From NCBI GenBank assembly GCA_031290715.1, contig JAITNA010000096.1, positions 1 through 6,068 on the forward strand: a DNA stretch of 6,068 nucleotides, written 5' to 3'. The position numbers were made by a program, and so were the translations under genes. The stretch is from Eubacteriales Family XIII. Incertae Sedis bacterium (GTDB lineage Bacteria; Bacillota; Clostridia; Peptostreptococcales; Anaerovoracaceae). A model generated the notes under the pieces. That model saw nothing but the letters and a program-made list of their open reading frames with translations. It ran no database searches and was not told where the DNA came from. Of the stretch, positions 1 to 5,510 are shown one piece after another (position 1 is the first letter of the stretch; every line of letters starts with the position of its first letter).

Positions 1-31
1 GCGGCGGCACAAATTCGTCATGTAAAAAAAG

Positions 32-40
32 TTATCCACA
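32..40 (+). other. Consensus DnaA-box 9-mer
   Basis: The sequence TTATCCACA matches the strongest DnaA-box consensus (TTATNCACA) exactly. It is isolated: I see no second good box, DUE-like 13-mers or dnaA/dnaN gene nearby. An AT-rich stretch does follow at about 120-180. A chance match in a window this size is quite possible, so this is a sequence match and not an origin call. Confidence 0.3.
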
Positions 41-60
41 TTATTTTTCACACTTATCTC

Positions 61-87
61 TGGATTCCCGCATTCGCGGGAATGACA
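61..87. repeat. dRS3-like dispersed palindrome (ATTCCC-N8-GGGAAT)
   Basis: Bases 64-83 read ATTCCCGCATTCGCGGGAAT. This is an 8-bp perfect stem (64-71 with 76-83) around a 4-base loop, flanked by TGG and GAC. It fits the ATTCCC-N8-GGGAAT pattern of Neisseria dRS3 elements and of similar dispersed repeats in many bacteria, which in silico translate to VIPANAGIQ or WIPAFAGMT. It should be multi-copy in its genome, which one window cannot show. No T-run follows the stem on either strand, so it is not a typical rho-independent terminator. Confidence 0.7.
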
Positions 88-147
88 AGGTTTCTGCCGC
101 ATACCTCTGAATAGACACGGTGTGATAAATATACTGAAATATTATGC

Positions 148-175
148 TTGATATTATCATTTTTTATGATAGTAT
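148..175 (+). promoter_or_regulatory. Inverted repeat upstream of abiEi, candidate AbiEi operator and promoter
   Basis: ATATTATCAT (151-160) and ATGATAGTAT (166-175) form a 10-bp inverted repeat with one mismatch and a TTTTT spacer, ending 20 bp before the first antitoxin ATG. AbiEi proteins of characterised type IV systems bind inverted repeats in their own promoter and repress it, so this is the natural operator candidate. A weak promoter overlaps it: TTGATA (148-153), 16 bp, then TAGTAT (170-175). The repeat is seen directly. Its role as operator and the promoter elements are inferred, and the promoter match is modest. Confidence 0.5.
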
Positions 176-181
176 TGTATG

Positions 182-191
182 TGCAATTGCA
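182..191 (+). promoter_or_regulatory. 10-bp perfect palindrome before abiEi start
   Basis: TGCAATTGCA is a perfect palindrome ending 4 bp before the ATG at 196. Together with the repeat at 151-175 it gives two symmetrical elements in the antitoxin leader. That resembles the two-repeat arrangement of known AbiEi operators, although the two elements here do not share an obvious core. It takes the place where a Shine-Dalgarno sequence would be expected, and none is visible. Confidence 0.35.
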
Positions 192-195
192 GTGA

Positions 196-969
196 ATGGT
201 CACAGGTATGGGTGTTAAAGAATATTTAGAAACGACTTCAGTATTTACGATTGATGAGTTCCGGGAATCGTTCCCGACCGTGACGGGATACAACCTCTTG
301 TCACGAGCGGTACATTCCGGAAAAGTCCTGCATATCACACGCGGTCTATATGCGTCGAATACAGGGCGCTATACCGGTGTCCGGCAAGACCGTTTCAGGA
401 TCGCGTCCAAAATGGCGCCCGATGTGGTTTTTTTATACCACTCTGCTTTGGAACTTCTAGGCGCAGCGCACAGCGTTAGCAATCTTGTACAATACTGTTC
501 TGCGGGGAAACGAAAGACATCGGTCTTTCAGGGCAATACATACAAACAGTATTCCATCGCAAATAATGAAAATATTATGGTTCAAACGACGCGTGCCCCC
601 GCGTTTGGGGAAGTATCCGTGACTGCGAAGGAACAGACTTTGATCGATTGCCTGTCTTATATTGGACGGGGCGGCGGCAGCGAAGAGGTGCTGCGAAGCC
701 TTGCGGGATTCCCATATATCGATGTGAACGCAATCAAGAATCGAGCGGATACACTGAACGCATCCGCTATCGCACGGATTGGATGGCTGCTTGAACAAAA
801 ACAGCAAACATGGAATGTCAATGCAAAAGATTTGGACTATTTACAAGATCGCCTTGCCGGAAATGCCTATCGGTTTGTTTCTCGAACAAATCCGGACAGT
901 GGTTGGTCGAAGCGGTGGAAGCTGATTCTTCCCGCTTCGGAATACGAAATGAGGGAGTGGGTCGAATGA
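196..969 (+). CDS. abiEi: AbiEi-type antitoxin / transcriptional repressor (type IV TA)
   Basis: This is a 257-residue cytosolic protein with AbiEi-family architecture. Residues about 10-55 form an N-terminal winged-helix region (F17-TIDEF, ending ITRGLYA at 47-53). The family YHSALELLG segment is at 81-89, the VTAKEQTLIDCL segment at 142-153, and a helical tail includes SAIARIGWLLEQ at about 192-203. Family members repress their own operon through the N-terminal domain and counter the AbiEii toxin through the C-terminal domain without forming a stable complex (type IV). The next gene is the matching toxin, starting in an ATGA overlap, so the two are surely co-transcribed. The start is uncertain: ATG at 196 and in-frame ATG at 208 are both possible and neither has a good ribosome binding site. 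Length and domain order look intact. The pairing makes the family call secure; activity is inferred. Confidence 0.88.
   Translation: MVTGMGVKEYLETTSVFTIDEFRESFPTVTGYNLLSRAVHSGKVLHITRGLYASNTGRYTGVRQDRFRIASKMAPDVVFLYHSALELLGAAHSVSNLVQYCSAGKRKTSVFQGNTYKQYSIANNENIMVQTTRAPAFGEVSVTAKEQTLIDCLSYIGRGGGSEEVLRSLAGFPYIDVNAIKNRADTLNASAIARIGWLLEQKQQTWNVNAKDLDYLQDRLAGNAYRFVSRTNPDSGWSKRWKLILPASEYEMREWVE
952..957 (+). promoter_or_regulatory. Ribosome binding site deciding the abiEii start
   Basis: AGGGAG lies inside the end of the antitoxin gene, 8 bases before the ATG at 966. It supports that ATG over in-frame upstream starts (the frame is open back to 810) and fits translation coupled to termination of the antitoxin at 967-969. 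Confidence 0.75.
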
Positions 970-1922
970 TCGAAGAACACAGAAACGACTACGATGCCGG
1001 AAGCATTGAAAAAGCAGAAAGATTGATCGATCTGCTATCCGAGATTGACCGCCATCCGCTGTTGTCGAAGAAAGTCTGTCTGCATGGCGGGACAGCCATC
1101 AATCTGTTTATGCTCAAGGCGCCGCGCCTCTCGACTGACGCGGATATCACCTATATCGGCAATGCGGAAAAATCCGCCGCGGACGACGAACGCCCGCAAA
1201 TTGAAAACGCAATTCAGGATGTAGGAACTTTTCTCGGATACAACGTCACGGCCGCAAAGGGAGAAATCGCAGGTCGGACATTTCGTTTGAGATATAGAGG
1301 GAGTCGCGGAAGCGATTATGTGAAGATAGACATCAACTATCTGAACAGAGTCGCTTTGCTTCCTCCAATTCGCTCAAAATGTGCGCTTGACAGCAATGTC
1401 CTCGTTACGACCCTATCGAGAGAGGAATTGATTGCGGGCCAAACCAAAGCGTTGTTTGACCGCGTCACGGTGCGAGATCTCTATGACATTTCCCATCTTT
1501 ACAGCATCATGCGTGAGCTGTTCGACTTTGCCCTCGAAGGCGAAAAAATGAAACTTCACCGAACAATCATGTTTTACGCGGCGCTTTCAAACCTCTTTCC
1601 AACGAAATTTAGCGGCCTCACGGAAAAACGATTTGTCGGCAGGGGGAAGCAAGTGTCCGACGAGCTATATCCTGTTCTTCGTGCCGATGACAAACCGACT
1701 TTAGACGAGATGATTCGCAATGCGGAAGCATTCGTTTCGGAATATGTTGAGCCGCAAGATGAAGCCGGAAAGGAGTATCTGAAAGAATTTGGTGCGGCCC
1801 GATTCAGACCGGAACTTCTTTTCAAGGATTGGCCGGAAATACTTGCGGCGGCAGAAATCAGTCCTTCGGCAAAATGGAAACTGCTCAATTTGGCGAAACG
1901 GCCAATTGCAGACCTTGCATGA
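966..1922 (+). CDS. abiEii: AbiEii/AbiGii-family nucleotidyltransferase toxin (type IV TA)
   Basis: This is a 318-residue protein of the DNA polymerase beta-like nucleotidyltransferase fold. Motif I is G41-G42-T43 followed by D58-A59-D60 in RLSTDAD, the metal-binding pair. The likely third carboxylate is D122 in KIDINYL. The family motif K161-ALFDR-VTVRDLYD (161-174) follows, then a helical C-terminal half. AbiEii toxins act as nucleotidyltransferases; related MenT toxins add nucleotides to tRNA 3' ends and block translation, while the target here is unknown. All catalytic residues are present, so it looks functional. The frame is open from 810, but the ATG at 966 is chosen because it has a good ribosome binding site, overlaps the antitoxin stop (ATGA) and removes a non-family N-terminal extension. 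The 3' end overlaps the convergent nuclease gene by 38 bp and no terminator is visible. Confidence 0.9.
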   Translation: MIEEHRNDYDAGSIEKAERLIDLLSEIDRHPLLSKKVCLHGGTAINLFMLKAPRLSTDADITYIGNAEKSAADDERPQIENAIQDVGTFLGYNVTAAKGEIAGRTFRLRYRGSRGSDYVKIDINYLNRVALLPPIRSKCALDSNVLVTTLSREELIAGQTKALFDRVTVRDLYDISHLYSIMRELFDFALEGEKMKLHRTIMFYAALSNLFPTKFSGLTEKRFVGRGKQVSDELYPVLRADDKPTLDEMIRNAEAFVSEYVEPQDEAGKEYLKEFGAARFRPELLFKDWPEILAAAEISPSAKWKLLNLAKRPIADLA

Positions 1923-2427
1923 TGCCCCCGGCGGCACTCCAAATCCCTTTGCCGGCCTCACGAGCGGCTTTCTGCGCCGCCGTAAATTCCTCCACGTATT
2001 TCACATTGGGCGGGTAGGTCGAAACGGAAGCGTGCCCCTCTTCAAGCAGCGTTTTATTGAACATCTCATCGCCGATATAGACATAGGCCAAAAGCCTGCC
2101 GTAGCGGTCCCTTTCCGTGGTGTCAAACTCCAATGTCACCGACTGACCCTCAAGCCGGCTTTTCGTATAGTCGGAAGCCACTTTCCCGTACGGGACGTTC
2201 TTGCTCGCGTCCGGATGAACGGACTCGGGCGTATCAATGCCAATCAGCCGAACCTTTTCGCTGATCCCATCGAGATCGACCACGATCGTGTCGCCGTCAA
2301 CCACGCGCAGAACCCGCACAGCGGCGGTATCGCCCGAAGCGCCGCCATAGGCCGCAAACAGCATCGCTGCCGCAATCGCAATCAAAATTAAGATCAGCGC
2401 TGCCGCAAGTTTTCGTTGTTTGGCCAT
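1885..2427 (-). CDS. SNase-family (thermonuclease-like) nuclease with N-terminal membrane segment
   Basis: This is a 180-residue protein. A basic start (K3, R5, K6) precedes a hydrophobic helix at about 7-27, acting as a signal peptide or membrane anchor; there is no lipobox cysteine. The staphylococcal nuclease-like OB fold covers about 36-164. By alignment to the S. aureus enzyme, calcium ligands correspond to D46 (D21), D65 (D40) and T66 (T41). The catalytic residues correspond to R60 (R35), E68 (E43, in DTPES) and R111 (R87, in YGR). All are present, so calcium-dependent cleavage of DNA/RNA outside the cytoplasm is expected. The start is supported by AAGGA (2435-2439) 7 bases upstream. 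The gene follows fic by 45 bp on the same strand with no clear promoter between, so it is probably co-transcribed. After the usual family end (GIWS, 161-164) a 16-residue tail is read out of DNA antisense to abiEii. A secreted scavenging or competence nuclease is as likely as a defence role. Confidence 0.9.
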   Translation of the reverse strand: MAKQRKLAAALILILIAIAAAMLFAAYGGASGDTAAVRVLRVVDGDTIVVDLDGISEKVRLIGIDTPESVHPDASKNVPYGKVASDYTKSRLEGQSVTLEFDTTERDRYGRLLAYVYIGDEMFNKTLLEEGHASVSTYPPNVKYVEEFTAAQKAAREAGKGIWSAAGGIMQGLQLAVSPN

Positions 2428-2434
2428 ACCTTCG

Positions 2435-2439
2435 TCCTT
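2435..2439 (-). promoter_or_regulatory. Ribosome binding site of the SNase-family gene
   Basis: On the minus strand AAGGA stands 7 bases before the ATG at 2427. It is the clearest ribosome binding site on this strand and fixes the start so that the basic residues and hydrophobic helix are included. Confidence 0.7.
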
Positions 2440-2472
2440 ATCCTTTTCATGATTCCATTACAAACCACTCTC

Positions 2473-3471
2473 TTACTGCATGATTTTGACACGCCTGTAT
2501 TTTTGCCGGCTGCTGTTTGGCTTGTCCGGGATAGTCATTTCCATCAATCCCGCGGCAAGCGCCGGCAGCAAATAATGCCCGCGGAAAGACGGTCTGTTTT
2601 TCAGCCCTATTCTTCCCATGATCTCCGCAGCGGATAGCTCGTCTTTTCCAAGCAATTCAAGCATATTTTTTACGCGGTCTGATATTTGCTCCTGTGCTGT
2701 CCTCACATTCAGCGCCTCGGCCAGTGCGTCGCGAAGGGCGGTCAGCATAAACAGGATGAAATCCGTACTGTCAGATTTCTTGTTCGAGTTTTCAATAGCG
2801 TCATAATAGGCAGATTGGCGTTCTTTGATAACCGATTCTACGGGAAGCCGCGCGAATACCGGCTTCCATTCTGCGAGCAGCAATGTCTGCCACATCCGTG
2901 CCATTCGTCCGTTTCCGTCCGCAAAAGGATGTATGAATACGAACTCGTAATGAAACACGCAGCTTTTGACCAGAGGATGCGCCTCCGCAGTTTTTGTCCA
3001 TGTGACAAGATCTGCCATCAGTTCAGGCACAAGCGCAGCAGGGGGAGCCATGTGCACTAGCTTTTCGCCATCGTATACCCCCACGCCGCCCGAACGAAAC
3101 CTACCGGATTCATACGTCAAGTCTGTCATGAGCACTTTGTGCGCCTTCAACAAATCCTTTAGGCTCCGCGGATTGTACGTAAGCAAAAGCTCATATGCCT
3201 CATATGCATTTTTCACTTCCCTGATTTCGTTCGGAGGGCCGAGAATTCTTTTCCCGTCGATGATGTCGGCAACTTGGTCGAGCGACAATGTATTGTTTTC
3301 GATTGCGAGCGACGAGTGGATTGTTCTGATCAGCCCCTCCCTGCGCAAGGAAGGCTGCGGCCGAGAATTGTCCATCAAAGTCTGCATTCCTACCAACTCG
3401 CAGGTTTCCGCTATCAGGCAGATTATCGCGTCGGTAATAGTATATGGCGGCCTGTATGGTTTTTCGCTCAT
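2473..3471 (-). CDS. Fic-domain protein, class II (probable AMP-transferase) with C-terminal winged helix
   Basis: This 332-residue cytosolic protein has the usual length for stand-alone Fic proteins. The N-terminal inhibitory helix motif is S54-LAI-E58-N59, matching (S/T)xxxE(G/N); placed before the core it defines class II, and E58 should block productive ATP binding. The Fic core runs from about 100 to 225. A target-docking flap lies near 134-144 (DGEKLVHMAPP), and the complete catalytic motif is H181-PFADGNGR-MA-R192, with H181 as general base. Residues about 262-332 look like a winged-helix domain (SAAEIMGRIG, then a basic RQKYRR end). The family transfers AMP from ATP to a hydroxyl side chain of a target protein; this target is unknown. 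It heads a likely two-gene unit with the nuclease and has a strong promoter with a symmetrical element. Its ribosome binding site is weak (GGGA or AGAG, well upstream). Confidence 0.92.
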   Translation of the reverse strand: MSEKPYRPPYTITDAIICLIAETCELVGMQTLMDNSRPQPSLRREGLIRTIHSSLAIENNTLSLDQVADIIDGKRILGPPNEIREVKNAYEAYELLLTYNPRSLKDLLKAHKVLMTDLTYESGRFRSGGVGVYDGEKLVHMAPPAALVPELMADLVTWTKTAEAHPLVKSCVFHYEFVFIHPFADGNGRMARMWQTLLLAEWKPVFARLPVESVIKERQSAYYDAIENSNKKSDSTDFILFMLTALRDALAEALNVRTAQEQISDRVKNMLELLGKDELSAAEIMGRIGLKNRPSFRGHYLLPALAAGLMEMTIPDKPNSSRQKYRRVKIMQ

Positions 3472-3496
3472 AACGATTTTTCTCTTTTCCCAAAAG

Positions 3497-3536
3497 ACTT
3501 GTACGTTTTACTTATATGTAATTATAACGTACAAGT
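3497..3536. promoter_or_regulatory. 11-bp perfect inverted repeat around the fic promoter, candidate operator
   Basis: ACTTGTACGTT (3497-3507) and its exact complement AACGTACAAGT (3526-3536) are separated by 18 bp, with centres 29 bp apart, close to three helical turns. One arm lies in the spacer between the fic -35 and -10 boxes and overlaps the -10 by one base. The other lies just downstream of the expected transcription start. This placement fits a repressor binding both half-sites. The repeat itself is certain; the operator role is inferred, and no regulator gene is identified. In RNA it could pair only if transcription began upstream of both arms. Confidence 0.6.
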
Positions 3537-3549
3537 GTCTGTTTTTCAA
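3521..3549 (-). promoter_or_regulatory. Sigma-70-type promoter of fic and the nuclease gene
   Basis: On the minus strand TTGAAA (complement of 3544-3549) is followed by exactly 17 bp and then a perfect TATAAT (complement of 3521-3526). Transcription should start near 3514, giving a leader of about 43 bases before the fic ATG at 3471. It is by far the best promoter match in the window. Confidence 0.75.
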
Positions 3550-3633
3550 GAGGTTGTTGACCGCTACCCTGCTTGAATTTCCGCAAAAATCGGGAAGGCC
3601 GGTTTATAAAGCAATAAGCATCCAAAGAGGGTC

Positions 3634-3662
3634 GTGACATTTCGCTTCAGTCGTAATAATAT
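3634..3662 (+). promoter_or_regulatory. Possible promoter giving a leaderless ABC-F transcript
   Basis: GTGACA (3634-3639), a 17-bp spacer and TAATAT (3657-3662) would place the transcription start at or very near the A of the ABC-F ATG at 3669. A better -10 match, TATAAT (3660-3665), overlaps it but lacks a well-spaced -35 and would start inside the gene. A TATAAA at 3605-3610 also has no convincing -35. The match is weak and is listed because no ribosome binding site precedes the gene. Confidence 0.3.
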
Positions 3663-3668
3663 AATGGC

Positions 3669-5483
3669 ATGATTGCGATCACAGCCAAAGATGTTGAAAT
3701 GACATATGGGACCGACGTCGTCCTCACCGGGATCACCTTCACGGTGCACGCCGGCGAAAAGGTCGGGCTCATCGGGCCGAACGGCGCGGGCAAGAGTACC
3801 TTGCTGCGGATCCTGACCGGCGCGCTCGAACCGACGGCGGGAAGCTTTTCCATCAACAAAGACCTGAATCCGGGGTATCTGCGTCAAGAAAAAACCGTTT
3901 CCCCCGCTTCCATCGGCCGCGGCACAGAAACGGTCCTCTCCGCGACGGCAGCTGTCTACCGGACGCTGACGGAGGCGGGCGCCGAGGTTTTTGAAAGCGA
4001 GATTCGCGGCGTACTCATCGGGCTCGGATTCAGGGATGAGGATTTTTCCAAACCGCTTGACGCGCTCAGCGGCGGCGAACGCGCGCGCCTTGACATCGCC
4101 CATCTGCTTCTGAAAAGGCCTGACGTCCTCTTGCTTGACGAGCCGACCAACCATCTCGATCTCAACATGCTCGCTTGGCTCGAACAGCGTATCAAGGTAT
4201 TTCCCGGTACGGTTCTTCTTGTTTCGCATGACCGCTATCTGTTAGATCGGACGATAGGCCGCATTTTTGAACTCGAAGCCGGACGGCTCGAGGCCTACAA
4301 GGGGAACTATTCGGATTATCGCCTGCAAAAGCAAGCGTGCCTTGAGTCGGAGCGGAAGGCCTATGAAAAGAACATCACCGAATACAAACGGCAGGAGGAA
4401 ATGATCCGCCGTTTCAAGGAGCGCGGCACGGAAAAATTGGCGAAACGCGCCGCGTCCCGCGAAAAAAAGCTGACCCGCGAGGGTGCGCCCGATGCCCCGC
4501 GGCACATTTCCGCACAAGCCGCGGCGAAGATCGATTTCGGAAACGCGAAACGCAGCGGCGACGATGTCCTGCTCGCGGAAGGCGTCGCCAAGTCTTTCCG
4601 CTCCGAGCTGTTCAGGGATGTCAATCTCGACGTCAAACGCGGGGAGAAGATTTGTATGATCGGGGCGAACGGCATAGGCAAGACGACCCTCCTGAAAATC
4701 TTCGCGGGAAAAGCCGCGGGCGACGCCGGCTTTGTCGACCGCGGCGTCGGCGTCAAGATCGGATACTATGACCAACATCAAGCCGGGCTTCATCAGGCGC
4801 ATACGCTGATTGAGGAGATACAGCATATCCTGCCCCATCTCACGAGTACGGAACACAGAAACCTGCTCGGCCGTTTTCTCTTTCGCGGGGACAAGGTGTT
4901 TCAGGAGATCGGGACGCTCAGCGGCGGCGAAAAGGCGCGGCTTGCCTTACTCAAACTCATTGTTTCGGGCGCCAATACGCTTCTGCTCGACGAACCGACA
5001 AATCACCTTGACATCGCGTCCATGGAAGCGATCGAATCGGCGCTTTCGGACTTTGACGGAACCCTCATCGTGATTTCGCACGACCGGTTTCTCTTAGAAC
5101 GGCTCCCCTCAAGGATCGTTGAGCTCACAAAAGACGGACTTCAAAACTACGCGGGCAATTTTGATTATTATCTGCAGAAAAAGGCTTCGGAAAGCGGGAC
5201 GGGGGACAATCTCACCGGCGCCAAAGCCCTCACGGCCTCCGCAAGGGAACGGCTGATAGCGAAAGAAGCGGAAACCGCGCGGCGGCGGCGGGAGAAGCGG
5301 CTGAAAGATACCGAGGAAAATATTGACCGCTTGGAGGGCGAGATTCGCGCGCTCGCGGAGAAGCAGCTTTCCGAGGACGCCGCCGCGGATTTTGAACTGC
5401 TCGCGGAGATCGGGGGACAAATCATCGCCAAGGAATCCGAACTCGGCGCGCTCTTTGCGCGTTGGGAGGAACTGCAGTCATAG
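3669..5483 (+). CDS. ABC-F family ATPase (ribosome-associated, YdiF/Uup-like)
   Basis: This 604-residue soluble protein has two ABC ATPase domains and no membrane segments. Domain 1 has Walker A G36-PNGAGKST, signature LSGGE (133-137), Walker B LLLDEPTNHLD (154-164, catalytic E158) and H187. Domain 2 has Walker A G332-ANGIGKTT, LSGGE (417-421), Walker B from L438 with E442, and H471. The charged helical linker at about 218-297 is the ABC-F interaction motif that reaches toward P-site tRNA. Each ATPase domain ends in a GN(Y/F)-type motif (212-217, 496-501). The tail (about 535-604) is highly charged and predicted coiled coil, as in YdiF/Uup-like members. ABC-F proteins bind the ribosomal E site, relieve stalls, and in some members protect against antibiotics; which applies here cannot be read from sequence. 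All ATPase residues are intact. The start fits the family N-terminus, yet no ribosome binding site is visible. It is more GC-rich than the genes to its left. Confidence 0.95.
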   Translation: MIAITAKDVEMTYGTDVVLTGITFTVHAGEKVGLIGPNGAGKSTLLRILTGALEPTAGSFSINKDLNPGYLRQEKTVSPASIGRGTETVLSATAAVYRTLTEAGAEVFESEIRGVLIGLGFRDEDFSKPLDALSGGERARLDIAHLLLKRPDVLLLDEPTNHLDLNMLAWLEQRIKVFPGTVLLVSHDRYLLDRTIGRIFELEAGRLEAYKGNYSDYRLQKQACLESERKAYEKNITEYKRQEEMIRRFKERGTEKLAKRAASREKKLTREGAPDAPRHISAQAAAKIDFGNAKRSGDDVLLAEGVAKSFRSELFRDVNLDVKRGEKICMIGANGIGKTTLLKIFAGKAAGDAGFVDRGVGVKIGYYDQHQAGLHQAHTLIEEIQHILPHLTSTEHRNLLGRFLFRGDKVFQEIGTLSGGEKARLALLKLIVSGANTLLLDEPTNHLDIASMEAIESALSDFDGTLIVISHDRFLLERLPSRIVELTKDGLQNYAGNFDYYLQKKASESGTGDNLTGAKALTASARERLIAKEAETARRRREKRLKDTEENIDRLEGEIRALAEKQLSEDAAADFELLAEIGGQIIAKESELGALFARWEELQS

Positions 5484-5510
5484 CCGCAGCTACACGCCCA
5501 CGGCGCGCGA

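Noticed and set aside
1..25. Possible C-terminal end of an upstream gene (frame 2 reads RRHKFVM then TAA)
   Set aside because: Only seven codons are visible and nothing is recognisable, so a gene call cannot be supported.
1..114. Open frame reading WIPAFAGMT, and the minus-strand frame reading VIPANAGIQ
   Set aside because: These are the standard spurious translations of the dRS3-like repeat, with no start signals or gene context.
1..195. Replication origin suggested by the DnaA box and AT-rich DNA
   Set aside because: There is a single box, no replication genes, and the neighbours are accessory genes.
810..965. N-terminal extension of the toxin from an upstream ATG at 810
   Set aside because: It lies wholly within the antitoxin gene, reads as non-family sequence and lacks the AGGGAG site that supports 966.
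2966..3637. Long plus-strand frame of 223 codons antisense to fic
   Set aside because: It is a shadow of the conserved Fic frame, runs through the fic promoter region and matches no family.
3564..4856. Several long minus-strand frames under the ABC-F gene
   Set aside because: They arise from high GC opposite a clearly conserved ABC-F reading frame, with low-complexity arginine/serine-rich products.
5484..5510. Terminator between the converging ABC-F and UPF0210 genes
   Set aside because: Only a 4-bp GCCG/CGGC pairing with a long loop is present and no proper stem with a T-run; the short gap holds no convincing terminator.
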